Assembly: GCF_026619435.1 (NCBI RefSeq)
Contig: NZ_JAOVZQ010000001.1
Location: 689,501 to 753,500 of the forward strand
DNA: 64,000 nucleotides
Source of the DNA: Hoeflea ulvae
GTDB taxonomy: Bacteria; Pseudomonadota; Alphaproteobacteria; Rhizobiales; Rhizobiaceae
Direction: 5' to 3'
A program made the translations under genes and the position numbers. Below the pieces are notes generated by a model. That model searched no databases, was not told the origin of the DNA, and saw nothing but the letters and a program-made list of their open reading frames with translations. Shown one piece after another: positions 35,880 to 46,195 of the stretch (positions are counted from its first letter, which is position 1; the number at the start of each line of letters is the position of its first letter).

Positions 35880-38000
35880 ATGTTCGATACCCACAAGGTC
35901 GAGATTGAATGGGGCGGTCGTCCGCTCACACTGGAAACCGGCAAGGTTGCCCGTCAGGCTGATGGCGCCGTCATCGCCTCCTACGGCGAAACCGTCGTGC
36001 TCGCCACCGTCGTTTCGGCGAAGTCGCCCAAGCCCGGCCAGGATTTCTTTCCGCTGACCGTCAACTACCAGGAAAAGACCTACGCAGCCGGCAAGATCCC
36101 CGGCGGCTATTTCAAGCGCGAAGGCCGCCCGAGCGAAAACGAGACGCTGACATCGCGCCTTATCGACCGTCCGCTGCGCCCGCTGTTCCCCGAGGGCTAC
36201 AAGAACGACACGCAGATCATCATCACCGTTCTGCAGCATGACCTCGAAAACAACCCGGATATCCTGGCGCTCGTCGCAGCTTCCGCTGCACTGACCATTT
36301 CCGGCATCCCGTTCATGGGCCCGATTGCCGGCGCCCGCGTCGGTTACATCGGTGGCGACTATGTGCTCAACCCGCATGTCGACGAAATGCCCGAATCGGA
36401 TCTCGATCTGATCGTTGCCGGCACCTCCGACGCGGTTCTGATGGTCGAATCGGAAGCCAAGGAACTCGGCGAAGACGTCATGCTCGGCGCCGTCATGTTC
36501 GGCCACAAGGCCATGCAGCCGGTCGTCGACGCGATCATCAAGCTGGCTGAAGCCGCTGCCAAGGAGCCGCGCGACTTCTCTGTTCCTGACAATTCGGCGC
36601 TCGAAACCGAAATGCTCGCCATGTGCGAAGCCGATCTGCGCGACGCCTACAAGAACACCGACAAGACCGCCCGCTACAATGCGCTCGACGCGGTCAAGGC
36701 CAAGGTCAAGGAACACTTCGCTCCGGCCGAGGGCGAAGAGCCGCGCTTCAGCAATGAAGTCATCGGCGCCGTCTTCAAGACGCTGCAGGCCAAGGTCGTT
36801 CGCGGCGCCATCATCGAGACCAAGAGCCGCATCGACGGCCGCGATCTCTCGACCGTGCGTCCGATCGTCTCCGAAGTCGGCCTGCTGCCGCGCACCCACG
36901 GTTCGGCGCTGTTCACACGCGGCGAAACCCAGGCGATCGTTGTCGCCACGCTGGGCACCGGCGAAGACGAGCAGTATGTCGACAGCCTGACGGGGACCAA
37001 GAAGGCCACCTTCATGCTGCACTACAACTTCCCGCCTTACTCGGTTGGTGAAACCGGCCGCACCGGTTCGCCCGGCCGCCGCGAAATCGGCCACGGCAAG
37101 CTCGCATGGCGCGCCATCCACCCGATGATGCCGTCGGCTGACCAGTTCCCCTACACGCTGCGCGTTGTCTCGGAAATCACCGAGTCCAACGGCTCATCCT
37201 CGATGGCCACGGTCTGCGGCACATCACTGGCGCTGATGGATGCAGGTGTGCCTCTGGCCAAGCCTGTCGCCGGTATCGCCATGGGCCTGATCAAGGAAGA
37301 CAAGGATTTTGCAGTCCTGTCCGACATCCTGGGTGACGAAGATCACCTCGGCGACATGGACTTCAAGGTTGCCGGCACCACCGATGGCATCACCGCCCTG
37401 CAGATGGACATCAAGATCGATGGCATCACCGAGGAAATCATGCAGATCGCGCTTGGCCAGGCCAAGGACGGCCGTCTGCACATCCTCACCGAGATGGGCA
37501 ACGCCATTGCCGAAAGCCGTGGCCAGCTGGGCGAATTCGCTCCGCGCATCGAAGTGATGAACATCCCGGTCGACAAGATCCGTGACGTCATCGGTACGGG
37601 CGGCAAGATCATCCGCGAAATCGTCGAGAAGACCGGCGCCAAGATCAACATCGACGACGATGGCACCATCAAGATCGCTTCGTCCTCGGGCAAGGAAATC
37701 GAGGCCGCCAAGAAGTGGATCCACTCGATCGTCGCCGAGCCTGAAGTTGGCGTGATCTATGAAGGCACCGTCGTCAAGGTTGCTGATTTCGGCGCCTTCG
37801 TGAACTTCTTCGGTCCCAAGGACGGCCTGGTCCACATCTCGCAGCTCGCTGCCGAGCGTGTCGCCAAGACATCCGACGTGGTCAAGGAAGGCCAGAAGGT
37901 CTGGGTCAAGCTGCTCGGCTTCGACGAGCGCGGCAAGGTCCGCCTGTCGATGAAGGTCGTCGACCAGGAAACCGGCAAGGAAGTCGAAGCCGGCGAATAA
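35880..38000 (+). CDS. pnp: Polyribonucleotide nucleotidyltransferase (PNPase)
   Basis: Phosphorolytic 3'-5' exoribonuclease, trimeric, and degradosome partner. The 706-residue protein has two RNase PH domains (about 10-140 and 320-535, with [21 protein letters not shown] and [20 protein letters not shown]), a KH domain ([15 protein letters not shown], about 565) and an S1 domain (about 620-690, [17 protein letters not shown]). ATG 35880 has AAGGA 8 bases upstream and the N-terminus [16 protein letters not shown] fits rhizobial PNPase. A perfect terminator follows. Confidence 0.98.
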   Translation: MFDTHKVEIEWGGRPLTLETGKVARQADGAVIASYGETVVLATVVSAKSPKPGQDFFPLTVNYQEKTYAAGKIPGGYFKREGRPSENETLTSRLIDRPLRPLFPEGYKNDTQIIITVLQHDLENNPDILALVAASAALTISGIPFMGPIAGARVGYIGGDYVLNPHVDEMPESDLDLIVAGTSDAVLMVESEAKELGEDVMLGAVMFGHKAMQPVVDAIIKLAEAAAKEPRDFSVPDNSALETEMLAMCEADLRDAYKNTDKTARYNALDAVKAKVKEHFAPAEGEEPRFSNEVIGAVFKTLQAKVVRGAIIETKSRIDGRDLSTVRPIVSEVGLLPRTHGSALFTRGETQAIVVATLGTGEDEQYVDSLTGTKKATFMLHYNFPPYSVGETGRTGSPGRREIGHGKLAWRAIHPMMPSADQFPYTLRVVSEITESNGSSSMATVCGTSLALMDAGVPLAKPVAGIAMGLIKEDKDFAVLSDILGDEDHLGDMDFKVAGTTDGITALQMDIKIDGITEEIMQIALGQAKDGRLHILTEMGNAIAESRGQLGEFAPRIEVMNIPVDKIRDVIGTGGKIIREIVEKTGAKINIDDDGTIKIASSSGKEIEAAKKWIHSIVAEPEVGVIYEGTVVKVADFGAFVNFFGPKDGLVHISQLAAERVAKTSDVVKEGQKVWVKLLGFDERGKVRLSMKVVDQETGKEVEAGE

Positions 38001-38050
38001 GCCGCAGCGACATCCTTCCAGGGCGGCACGCCGCCCCGGTCCAAAAATCG

Positions 38051-38082
38051 AAACCCCCGGATTGCACAATCCGGGGGTTTTT
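38051..38082 (+). terminator. Rho-independent terminator of pnp
   Basis: AAACCCCCGGATT (38051-38063) pairs with AATCCGGGGGTTT (38068-38080) around loop GCAC, ending in TTTTT. Confidence 0.9.
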
Positions 38083-38140
38083 GCGTTGAGGACAGGGAGC
38101 ATGAAAAATCTTGCCGATAATCAGGCCTATCTGTTGAAAC

Positions 38141-39514
38141 ATGAAGACGGTAAAAGACTGCATGAGCAAATGGCACACCCTCACCATCAGCCCGATCCTG
38201 AAGAACATCGGGCACTTCACCGTGTTCGCGGTCCGGCGCTTCTACAACGAGCGGATGAGCAGCGCGGCGGCGTCGCTGACCTATTCGACCCTGCTGGCGC
38301 TGGTGCCGATGCTGGTCATCGCCTTTGCCATCCTGTCGAGCTTTCCGGCCTTCGATGCGGTCAAGGAGCGGATGCAGGCTCTGTTCTTTGCCGCCGTGGT
38401 GCCGGAGGCCGGCGCCGCCATCACCGAATATCTGTCCAATTTCACCCAGAGCGCCAACAATCTCACGGCCGTCGGGGTGGTGGCGCTGGCGGTTACCGCA
38501 CTTTTGCTGCTCTCCACGATCGAGGACACGCTCAACCGCATCTGGCATGTCGAGCGGCCGCGGCCGATTTTCGTCCGTTTCCTGATCTTCTGGGCGATCC
38601 TGACCATGGGGCCGCTGGTCTTCGGCGCCAGCTTCACCCTGACCTCGGATATCGCCGCCATCGCCCGCCGCTCCGGTTTCTTTGATCTGGGCGGTGCGGT
38701 CGACGAGGTGCTGCTCGAGGGATGGTCGACCCTGAGCAACCTGTTGAGCCTGGCGATCAAGATCTGCGGCTTCACCGCCCTGTTCGTGCTGGTTCCCGCC
38801 CGTCGCGTCCGGCTGCGCCATGCCGCCATTGGCGCGACCTTCGCCGCCGTAGCGCTGGAGATCCTGTCCTGGGGCTTCAATTCCTTTCTCACTTCCGGCT
38901 CGAGCTACGAAACCATCTATGGCGCTGTCGCCGCCGTCCCCGTCTTCCTGGTCTGGATCTATGCATCCTGGACGGTGATCATTCTGGGCGCGGTGGTGGC
39001 AGCGGCCATTCCCGACTGGAGACTGGCCCGGGCCGCGGTTCTCAGCGTGCATCTCAAGGCCCCGGGCAAGCTGACCATCGCCATCGCGCTTCTGGCAAAG
39101 CTCTACCAGCAGGCGCAGATCGGCGGAGCCGTCGCCGAGGAGGAACTGGTCGAGACGATTCCGATCGAGGCGCGCGACGAGATCTACAACATCCTTCAGG
39201 CCTCGGGTTATGTGCTGCAGACCGAGGACAGCAGCGTGGTGCTTGCCCGCGACCTGCACACCACGACGGTGTTCGAACTGGCCACCGAAATGGAGCTGGC
39301 CCTGGGCATCGCCACCGATCACAAGGCGGAGACGGGCCTTGAGGCCATCGACGGGCTGGACGAGGAGACCGCCGCGATCCATCGCCTGCTCACCGAACTC
39401 TCCGACGCCGAGTCGCGGATCCTGGGCTGCCCCATCGTCGATGTGATCGCCAACCGGTGCGACGAGACCCGGATGACCGGCAAGGACGCGACCGCGCGGG
39501 TGCGCAGTGCCTGA
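38141..39514 (+). CDS. YihY/BrkB-family inner membrane protein
   Basis: A 457-residue protein. Residues about 25-310 are the YihY (formerly called RNase BN) membrane domain with six helices, e.g. SLTYSTLLALVPMLVIAFAIL, LTAVGVVALAVTALLLLSTIEDTLNRIWHV and SSYETIYGAVAAVPVFLVWIYASW. Residues 310-457 are a cytosolic part with a winged-helix-like stretch (AIALLAKLYQQAQIGGAVAEEELVE). The transport substrate is unknown; the RNase BN name is historic and wrong. The start could be 38162 (MSKWH) instead of 38141; neither has a good ribosome site. Confidence 0.85.
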   Translation: MKTVKDCMSKWHTLTISPILKNIGHFTVFAVRRFYNERMSSAAASLTYSTLLALVPMLVIAFAILSSFPAFDAVKERMQALFFAAVVPEAGAAITEYLSNFTQSANNLTAVGVVALAVTALLLLSTIEDTLNRIWHVERPRPIFVRFLIFWAILTMGPLVFGASFTLTSDIAAIARRSGFFDLGGAVDEVLLEGWSTLSNLLSLAIKICGFTALFVLVPARRVRLRHAAIGATFAAVALEILSWGFNSFLTSGSSYETIYGAVAAVPVFLVWIYASWTVIILGAVVAAAIPDWRLARAAVLSVHLKAPGKLTIAIALLAKLYQQAQIGGAVAEEELVETIPIEARDEIYNILQASGYVLQTEDSSVVLARDLHTTTVFELATEMELALGIATDHKAETGLEAIDGLDEETAAIHRLLTELSDAESRILGCPIVDVIANRCDETRMTGKDATARVRSA

Positions 39515-39638
39515 TCGCTTGCCGCATCAGGGCGCGCATGGCCTGTGCCGGCATTTCTTTGCCTCCGGTCGGGCTTCGCCTCTTTTTCGCTATGATCGTC
39601 GCTACATGGAACAGCCAACCGGGAAAGGACTGGATTGA

Positions 39639-40301
39639 GTGGCAGAGACCGACACAGATGTTTCCCGGACGGCGTTTGCCGGCAGAGCCGATCTTGAAGA
39701 TCTGATCGCCTGCCCGCATTGCGATGCGCTCTATACCGCCCAGGTGCCCGCCAGCGGCGAGCGCGCGGTCTGCGCGCGCTGTCACACCGTGCTGATTGCG
39801 CCGATCCGCAAGGCCGGCCTCAAGATCATCGCGCTGACGGTGGCCATGCTGATCCTGATCGTCTCGGCGGTGTTCTTTCCGTTTCTCGATATCGAGGTGT
39901 CGGGGTTCACCAACCAGGCTTCGATCCTCGACACGGCGCTGTCGTTCCGTTCGGGCCTGATGGCGTTGCTGGCGGTGGCGACGGCCGCCATGGTGGTGCT
40001 GATCCCGGCTCTGCGCCTGCTGCTGGTGCTTTATGTGCTCACGCCGATCGTGCGCGACCGCGTTCCCTACCGCTACGCGAAACCCGCCTTCGGCCTGTCG
40101 CAGCGGCTCAAGCCCTGGGCCATGGCCGAAATCTTCGCAATCGGCTGCGCGGTTGCGCTGGTCAAGGTCGCGGCCCTGGCCTCGATCGGCTTCGGGCCGG
40201 CGTTCTGGATGTTCACCGCTTTCGTCTTCATAGTCCTTGTTAGCGACAACTTTTACTGTACATGGTCGGTATGGAAATCACTGGAACATCAACGGGATTG
40301 A
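39639..40301 (+). CDS. pqiA: PqiA-type membrane protein, first copy
   Basis: A 220-residue half-size PqiA. Zinc-ribbon CPHC...CARC (about residues 25-48), then four hydrophobic helices, ending DNFYCTWSVWKSL. E. coli PqiA is a two-lobed protein of about 417 residues; here the two lobes are separate genes. PqiA is the inner-membrane part of the PqiABC intermembrane lipid transport system. GTG start 39639. It overlaps the next gene by 40 bases. Confidence 0.88.
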   Translation: MAETDTDVSRTAFAGRADLEDLIACPHCDALYTAQVPASGERAVCARCHTVLIAPIRKAGLKIIALTVAMLILIVSAVFFPFLDIEVSGFTNQASILDTALSFRSGLMALLAVATAAMVVLIPALRLLLVLYVLTPIVRDRVPYRYAKPAFGLSQRLKPWAMAEIFAIGCAVALVKVAALASIGFGPAFWMFTAFVFIVLVSDNFYCTWSVWKSLEHQRD

Positions 40302-40912
40302 CCGCACGCGCGGCGGGTCTGGTTGCCTGTCGCCACTGTGCGCGGGTCTGGCCGGCCGGCACCGCGCAGTGCGAGCGCTGCGGCAGTCACCTGCAATCGC
40401 GCGACACCCGCAGCCTGCAGAAGGTCTGGGCGCTGTGGCTTGCCGGGCTGATCTGCTATGTTCCGGCCAATCTCTATCCGATGCTGGTCACCCAGACCCT
40501 GTTGCAGCATTCCGAAAGCACCATTGTCGGAGGCGCGGTCGAACTGCTGCAGCATGGCGCGATCGGTGTCGCCACCATCATCCTTATCGCCAGCGTGCTG
40601 ATCCCGGTCGGAAAATTCATGGCCATTGCCTATCTGGCCATCTCGGTGCGGCGCGGCACCCGGATGTCGTCGGGCCGGCGCCATCATCTTTACGAGGTGG
40701 TCGAGTTCATTGGCCGCTGGTCGATGATCGATGTGTTCGTGGTGGCGATTCTCAGCTCGCTGGTCCAGCTCTCCGTCGTGGCCTCGATCCGGCCCGGACC
40801 GGCGGCGCTGACCTTCGCCCTGTCGGTTGTCTTCACCATGTTGTCGGCGCAGTCCTTCGACACCCGCCTGATCTGGGATGAACCCCATCAAGAAAGCGAC
40901 ACCGCCGGATGA
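40262..40912 (+). CDS. pqiA: PqiA-type membrane protein, second copy
   Basis: A 216-residue second PqiA lobe. Zinc ribbon CRHC...CERC (about 23-43), then LWLAGLICYVPANLYPMLVTQTL, GAIGVATIILIASVLIPVGKFM and FIGRWSMIDVFVVAILSSLVQL, typical PqiA helices. The ATG at 40262 (or 40271) lies inside the first copy, and the stop overlaps the pqiB start by 4 bases (ATGA). The two copies correspond to the N- and C-terminal halves of enterobacterial PqiA. Confidence 0.9.
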   Translation: MVGMEITGTSTGLTARAAGLVACRHCARVWPAGTAQCERCGSHLQSRDTRSLQKVWALWLAGLICYVPANLYPMLVTQTLLQHSESTIVGGAVELLQHGAIGVATIILIASVLIPVGKFMAIAYLAISVRRGTRMSSGRRHHLYEVVEFIGRWSMIDVFVVAILSSLVQLSVVASIRPGPAALTFALSVVFTMLSAQSFDTRLIWDEPHQESDTAG

Positions 40913-43011
40913 GCGATATCGACACTCCCGGATCCGGCCGTCCCGGAAATGTTCCGGTCAGGCCCGGCAGGAAGAGCTTCTGGGACAGCGCCTCGCTGAT
41001 CTGGGCAATCCCGATCATTGCCCTCGCCATCGCGCTTGCCGCGGCCTGGCAGAACTACAATCAGCGCGGCCCGCTGATCGAAATCGCCTTCACCGAGGCC
41101 GGCGGGATCAAGGCCCAGGAAACCCAGCTTCGCTATCGCGATCTCAGCGTCGGCAAGGTCGAAAAGATCCGCTTCAGCGCCGATCTCGAAAAGGTCGTGG
41201 TGTCGATCCGCATCGAGAAGGATCTGGCCCGCTACATCGATTCGGATGCAAAATTCTGGGTGGTGCGTCCGCAGGTCAGCGCCCGCGGCGTGTCCGGCCT
41301 CGATACGGTGCTTTCGGGCGTCTATATCCAGGGCGTCTGGGACAATGTCGCGTCGCTGCCGCAGAGCGAGTTTCAGGGCCTCGACGATGCCCCGCTGATC
41401 GGTCTGGGCCGCGAGGGCATCACCTTCAAGCTGCGCTCGACCAAGGGCCTGCCGGGCGCCGGAACCCCGATCCTCTACAAGGATGTCGAGGTCGGCGCGA
41501 TCGGCGAAACCACGTTCAATGCCGACGGCACCGGGGTCGTCGCCGATGCGGTGATCTACGAACCGATGACCGGTTTCGTCACCACATCGACCCGCTTCTG
41601 GGACATTTCCGGCTTCAGCTTTTCACTCGGCGCCACCGGCGCCAAGGTCAATTTCACCTCTCTCGCCTCGCTGATTTCCGGCGGCGTGACCTTCGAGACC
41701 ATTGGCTCGGGCGGGGAACCGCTGACCGAGGGCACCGTCTATGAACTGTTCAAGACCGAAGATGAGGCCCGCGACGAATTCCTGATCGAGGACGAAGGCA
41801 AGGCCGTCGATGTCGCCATGGTCTTCGACCAGAACCTGCCCGGCCTGTCCACAGGTGCGGCCGTCGAGCTTGGCGGCCTGCGGGTCGGCGATGTCACCGG
41901 CATCAATGGGCTGGTCGACAAGGAGCGGTTCGGCGACAGCTATGTCCGGCTGATTGCCTCGGTGCGGCTCAATCCGGGCCGTCTTGGCCTGGGCGAGGGC
42001 GCTGGCGAAGGCGCGCTGCTGGATTATCTCGAGGACCGCACCGGGGACGGTCTGCGCGCCCGGCTGGTCAACGCATCCCTGTTCACCGGCGGTCTCAAGA
42101 TCGAGCTCACCGATCTCCCCGATGCCGAGCCCGCAACGCTTGACCGCTCGGCCACGCCGCTGCCGACAATTCCCACCGCACCCGCCGATGTCGCCGATGT
42201 CGGGGCCACCGCGCAAGGCGTGCTGCAGCGCGTCAGCGATCTTCCGATCGAGGAACTGATGCAGTCGGTGATCGCCTTTCTCGGCAATGCAACCGCACTG
42301 GTCGGCTCCAAGGAACTGCAGGCAGCCCCTGCCGAACTCACCGGCCTGCTGGCGGCCGTGCGCACCGTGGCTGAAAGCCAGCGTGTCCAAGGCATGCCCG
42401 AGCAGATCGGCGGGCTGCTTGATGAACTCAAGACCACCGGCGAGACCCTCAACCGGCTGATGCGCGAGATCGAGACCCAAAAGACCATCGAGCGCCTGAC
42501 CGAGACGGTTGACGCCGTCGCCACCGCCGCCGACGGCCTGCCGCAACTGGTCGAACAGGCCCGCGGCATCCTCACAAATGCCGGCGAAGTGCCGCTGAAT
42601 GACCTCGCCGACCGCGCCTCGAACCTGCTCGAGGCGGCCAATCTGCTGCTCGATCAGGACTCCACCCGGCAATTGCCGGCCGAACTCAACGGCGCGCTGG
42701 CCGCCATGCGCCAGACGCTGGACGAGCTGCAGAATGGCGGTCTGGTCGACAATGCCAATGCGACGCTGTCCTCGGCCCGCGAGGCCGCTGACGCCATCGC
42801 CGAAGCCTCGGCAACGTTGCCGCAGCTTGCCGGCGAATTGCGCAAGGTCGCAGGCCAGGCCGGAACGGCACTGGCGACCTATTCCGAGGATTCCGAGTTC
42901 AGCCGCGAAGCCCGCGGTGCAATTCGCGAGATCAACGCCGCCGCGCGCGCCATCGAAAGCCTGGCCCGCGCCATCGAACGCAACCCGAATTCGCTCATTC
43001 TGGGACGGTAG
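40909..43011 (+). CDS. pqiB: PqiB-type MCE-domain protein
   Basis: A 700-residue periplasm-spanning protein: one N-terminal helix (about 25-48, ASLIWAIPIIALAIALAAAW), then three MCE/MlaD repeats (about 55-150, 170-260, 300-400; e.g. IEIAFTEAGGIKAQETQLRYRDLSVGKVEKIRF), then a long helical C-terminal part (about 440-700) with repeated ADGLPQL/ASATLPQL-like segments, likely the coiled needle. E. coli PqiB has 546 residues, so the helical part is longer here. It is coupled to pqiA and pqiC. Confidence 0.92.
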   Translation: MSDIDTPGSGRPGNVPVRPGRKSFWDSASLIWAIPIIALAIALAAAWQNYNQRGPLIEIAFTEAGGIKAQETQLRYRDLSVGKVEKIRFSADLEKVVVSIRIEKDLARYIDSDAKFWVVRPQVSARGVSGLDTVLSGVYIQGVWDNVASLPQSEFQGLDDAPLIGLGREGITFKLRSTKGLPGAGTPILYKDVEVGAIGETTFNADGTGVVADAVIYEPMTGFVTTSTRFWDISGFSFSLGATGAKVNFTSLASLISGGVTFETIGSGGEPLTEGTVYELFKTEDEARDEFLIEDEGKAVDVAMVFDQNLPGLSTGAAVELGGLRVGDVTGINGLVDKERFGDSYVRLIASVRLNPGRLGLGEGAGEGALLDYLEDRTGDGLRARLVNASLFTGGLKIELTDLPDAEPATLDRSATPLPTIPTAPADVADVGATAQGVLQRVSDLPIEELMQSVIAFLGNATALVGSKELQAAPAELTGLLAAVRTVAESQRVQGMPEQIGGLLDELKTTGETLNRLMREIETQKTIERLTETVDAVATAADGLPQLVEQARGILTNAGEVPLNDLADRASNLLEAANLLLDQDSTRQLPAELNGALAAMRQTLDELQNGGLVDNANATLSSAREAADAIAEASATLPQLAGELRKVAGQAGTALATYSEDSEFSREARGAIREINAAARAIESLARAIERNPNSLILGR

Positions 43012-43015
43012 ACCA

Positions 43016-43585
43016 ATGCCAAAACGCCAAATCTCCACGCTGATGCTGCTGCTCTCGGCCGTTGCGCTGAGCGCCTGCACCACCAAGGACATCCGCTACG
43101 CCAGCGAGCAGATCGAACCCTCGGTGCGCATCAGCTCGCGCTACGAGACCGTGGAGGTGGTCGAGGTCACCCTGCCGGTCTATGCCGCGTCCGAGCAGAT
43201 ATTCACGCAAGGCGCGGACGGCGCGATCACCGAGCTGGGCCCACTCTGGGCCGACAACCCGGCGCGCGCAATCACCCTGCAGCTGGCGCGCGACATGGCC
43301 GCCATCACCGGCGCCATGGTGGTGCCCGAGCCCTGGCCGTTCCGCGGCCGCGCCGAGGCCCGGGTCGATGTCCGCATCGAGGAAATGCTGGCGACCGCCG
43401 ACGGCGCCTTCCGGATTGCCGGCCAGTTTTTCGTAGCCCCCGAAAATGCCGGGGCCGATCGCTCGGGCCAATTCTCGATTTCGGTGCCGCTGCCGGCCAA
43501 ACCCACCCCCAGCCAGATCGCCGCAGCCCGCAGCGCGGCGACATCGCAGCTGGCCGAGAAGATTGCCACGGCGGGCCTGAAATAG
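43016..43585 (+). CDS. pqiC: PqiC-type outer-membrane lipoprotein
   Basis: A 189-residue lipoprotein with signal peptide and lipobox ALSAC (lipid-carrying Cys21), in the ABC-type transport auxiliary lipoprotein family (DUF330/PqiC). NPARAITLQLARDMAAITGAMVVPEPWPF is characteristic. Proposed to anchor the PqiB needle tip at the outer membrane. It starts 5 bases after the pqiB stop. Confidence 0.88.
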   Translation: MPKRQISTLMLLLSAVALSACTTKDIRYASEQIEPSVRISSRYETVEVVEVTLPVYAASEQIFTQGADGAITELGPLWADNPARAITLQLARDMAAITGAMVVPEPWPFRGRAEARVDVRIEEMLATADGAFRIAGQFFVAPENAGADRSGQFSISVPLPAKPTPSQIAAARSAATSQLAEKIATAGLK

Positions 43586-43753
43586 GCCAAGAGGTGTAAG
43601 GTGGCGAAGCGGGCGCGGGCATGGCTCGGGGAGGATCGTCTCAGTGCTCTACACGAAAGACAGCTTTGCGCATGACACGGATGGAGCGTCTCTGTCCGCG
43701 AGAAAGCCAGGGCCGCTTGACCGGGTTTCCGGCGTAGCGATGCCGGTCCGCTG

Positions 43754-45280
43754 ATGACAAGGCCCTTCCGCCGCAGGCTGATGCCGCTCTGGCTGCTGAT
43801 CTTCCTTCAGGCCGGCATTTCCGCATCCAGCCTTGTCGTCGAGATCCTCGCCGGGCGCATGATCGCACCCTATGTCGGCATGAGCCTCTACACCTGGACA
43901 TCCATCATAGCGGTGGTGCTTGCAGGCTTTTCAGCCGGCCACTGGTGGGGCGGGAGGATCGCCGGGCTCCCCACCGGCCGCGCTCTGCGGATGACGGGCT
44001 GGACCATGATCGCAGCCGCCTGCACAACTGCCGCGGCAACCTTGCTCCTGCGGGCTGTTGCCAGCCCGGTCCTCGAAACCCTCCAGCATCCGCTGGCGGC
44101 GATCACGGCCCTGAGCGGGCTTGCATTCTTCCTGCCGTCGCTTTTCGCAGGTGTGCCGGCACCTGTCCTGACCGTGGCCGCGATGCGCACCAGTGACCAA
44201 TCCGAGCGCGCGCTCGGTGCGATGTTTGCGGCGGGGGCGATCGGCGCAATTGCCGGCACACTGCTGGCGGGCTTTGTCTTTGTTCCTTGGCTGGGCTCGG
44301 TGGCAACCCTGTTTGTGGTCGCCGTGGTCTATCTCATGGCTGCGGGTATCTGTTTCTGGCTCGGCGGCGCGTCGCGCGCCGAATCCATGGGCGCTGTCTC
44401 AGGCGTGGGCATGGTCTTTCTGATCGGCGTTGCTTCTTTCGATCTGCCGCCCGTGTGCGACCGGGAAAGCAGCTATTACTGCATCCGGACGATGGCGGTT
44501 TCCGACAATGCGCAGGATCCGGTCAACCTGATGATCGTCGATCACCTTGCGCATGGGATCAGCGCCCGAAACGCGCCACGGGTCATGTTCACCGAACACG
44601 CGGCAATGCTGGATGCTTTGCCCCGAATGCGCATGGGGCGAACCGATTTCACGTCCTTTCATATTGGTGGAGGATCCTACTCCGTGCCCCGGGCCTGGGC
44701 GGACAGGGGGATTTCAGGCATGACCATTGCCGAGATCGACCCCGACGTGACGGCCATGGCCGTCGACCGCTTCTGGTTTGACCCCGCGACTGCCTCGGTC
44801 CTGCACGCGGATGCGCGGGTGGCGCTGCGCAACAAACCTCAACAGTTCGATGTCATCATTGGCGATGCCTTCACCGACATCGCAGTCCCTGAACATTTGG
44901 TGACGCTGGAATTTTTCACCCTCGTCTCCGACAGGCTGACCTCGGGCGGGGTCTTTGCCATGAACCTCCTGGACAATCTCGACAGGCTCGATGCGCTGGC
45001 GGCAGTGGTGACGACATTGCGCAAGGTGTTTCCAAGCGTCGAGGTCTGGACCGTCGGAAGCCCGCCCCGAAAAGGTGAGCGTCGGGTTTTTGTCCTGTTG
45101 GCCAGCGCACGGGACAGCCCCGTATCGTCAATCGAGACGGAGGCGCCGGATGTCACCCGCTTCCAGGTCTTGGAAACCGGCTTTGTCGACACCATTCTTC
45201 AGCGCAAGAACGCAAAGATCCTGACCGATGATCATGCGCCGCTGAGTTACCTCATGGGTCTGGATCCGGTCATAAACTGA
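43754..45280 (+). CDS. Membrane protein with spermidine-synthase-like domain
   Basis: A 508-residue fusion. Residues 10-235 hold about seven hydrophobic helices of the fused-MFS/spermidine synthase type (LQAGISASSLVVEILAGRMIAPYVG, TWTSIIAVVLAGFSAGHWWGGR). Residues about 265-490 are a Rossmann methyltransferase-like domain with FHIGGGSYSVPRAWA, IAEIDPDVTAMAV and DVIIGDAFTD. True aminopropyltransferase activity is doubtful since these large proteins usually lack proof of it. It lies alone between pqi and the fab genes, 168 bases after pqiC. Confidence 0.8.
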   Translation: MTRPFRRRLMPLWLLIFLQAGISASSLVVEILAGRMIAPYVGMSLYTWTSIIAVVLAGFSAGHWWGGRIAGLPTGRALRMTGWTMIAAACTTAAATLLLRAVASPVLETLQHPLAAITALSGLAFFLPSLFAGVPAPVLTVAAMRTSDQSERALGAMFAAGAIGAIAGTLLAGFVFVPWLGSVATLFVVAVVYLMAAGICFWLGGASRAESMGAVSGVGMVFLIGVASFDLPPVCDRESSYYCIRTMAVSDNAQDPVNLMIVDHLAHGISARNAPRVMFTEHAAMLDALPRMRMGRTDFTSFHIGGGSYSVPRAWADRGISGMTIAEIDPDVTAMAVDRFWFDPATASVLHADARVALRNKPQQFDVIIGDAFTDIAVPEHLVTLEFFTLVSDRLTSGGVFAMNLLDNLDRLDALAAVVTTLRKVFPSVEVWTVGSPPRKGERRVFVLLASARDSPVSSIETEAPDVTRFQVLETGFVDTILQRKNAKILTDDHAPLSYLMGLDPVIN

Positions 45281-45314
45281 CGTTGACTGCATCGCGTGTC
45301 AGGGGATGGTTCAC

Positions 45315-45347
45315 AAAAAAAGCCCCGAACCATCCGGCCCGAGGCTT
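45315..45347 (-). terminator. Rho-independent terminator of fabI
   Basis: On the minus strand AAGCCTCG pairs with CGGGGCTT (one mismatch), followed by TTTTT. It lies 30 bases past the fabI stop and also sits after the rightward gene ending at 45280. Confidence 0.8.
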
Positions 45348-45376
45348 CCCGTTTCCACCAGAGCTTACGCCCGGCG

Positions 45377-46195
45377 CTATTCCGTGTCGGCCTTGGTCAG
45401 TTCCTCGACAATCGGCATCGAGGTGATGTTGAAGCCGGAATCGACGTAGTGGATTTCGCCGGTGACGCCCGATGACAGGTCCGACAGCAGATAGAGCGCC
45501 GATTTGCCGACATCGTCGATGTCGACGGTGCGTCTGAGCGGCGCGTTCTTCTTCTGATAGCTGAACATGGCGCGTGCATCGCCGATGCCGGCACCCGCCA
45601 GCGTCCGCACCGGGCCTGCCGAAATCGCGTTGACGCGGATGCGGTCCTGGCCGTAATCGGCGGCAAGATAGCGCACCATGGCTTCAAGTGCGGCCTTGGC
45701 AATGCCCATCACATTGTAGTTCGGCATCACCCGCATCGAGCCGCCATAGGTCAGCGTCAGGATCGAGCCGCCGTCGCGCATCAGGGGCGCGGCGCGCTGT
45801 GCCACTTCCGTGAACGAATAGGCCGAGATCACCATGGTGCGGGAAAAATTCGCCCGCGTGGTCACATCGGCATAACGGCCCTTGAGCTCGTTCTTGTCGG
45901 AAAACCCGATGGCATGGACGACAAAGTCGATTGTGCCCCATTCTTCCTTCAGGCGGTCGAACACGGCGTCGACAGTGCTGACATCCTCGACATCGCATGG
46001 CAGCAGCAGCGTCGAGCCGAGCGAATCGGCCAGCGGCTTGACCCGCCGTCCGAAAGCCTCGCCCTGATAGGTGAACGCCAGTTCGGCGCCGGCCTCGGAG
46101 AGCTGCTTGGCGATGCCCCAGGCAATCGAGTGGCTGTTGGCGACGCCCATGATCAGGCCCCGCTTGCCCTGCATTATTCCGGTCATGCTGTTCAT
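45377..46195 (-). CDS. fabI: Enoyl-ACP reductase (NADH) I
   Basis: Last step of fatty-acid elongation. A 272-residue short-chain dehydrogenase of FabI type: [20 protein letters not shown] (NAD site), and active-site Tyr150 and Tyr160-x6-Lys167 in [20 protein letters not shown]. Standard length. The start is within 4 bases of the fabB stop (overlap), so it is translated with fabA-fabB. Met4 or Met8 could also initiate. Confidence 0.96.
   Translation of the reverse strand: MNSMTGIMQGKRGLIMGVANSHSIAWGIAKQLSEAGAELAFTYQGEAFGRRVKPLADSLGSTLLLPCDVEDVSTVDAVFDRLKEEWGTIDFVVHAIGFSDKNELKGRYADVTTRANFSRTMVISAYSFTEVAQRAAPLMRDGGSILTLTYGGSMRVMPNYNVMGIAKAALEAMVRYLAADYGQDRIRVNAISAGPVRTLAGAGIGDARAMFSYQKKNAPLRRTVDIDDVGKSALYLLSDLSSGVTGEIHYVDSGFNITSMPIVEELTKADTE

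Noticed and set aside
38062..38685. 207-codon frame overlapping the pnp terminator and yihY
   Set aside because: Starts inside the terminator hairpin and covers yihY in another frame; the YihY helices are clear in the accepted frame.
37757..39382. 541-codon minus-strand frame opposite pnp and yihY
   Set aside because: Runs through the pnp terminator and two opposite genes; low-complexity Gln/Gly/Asp composition.
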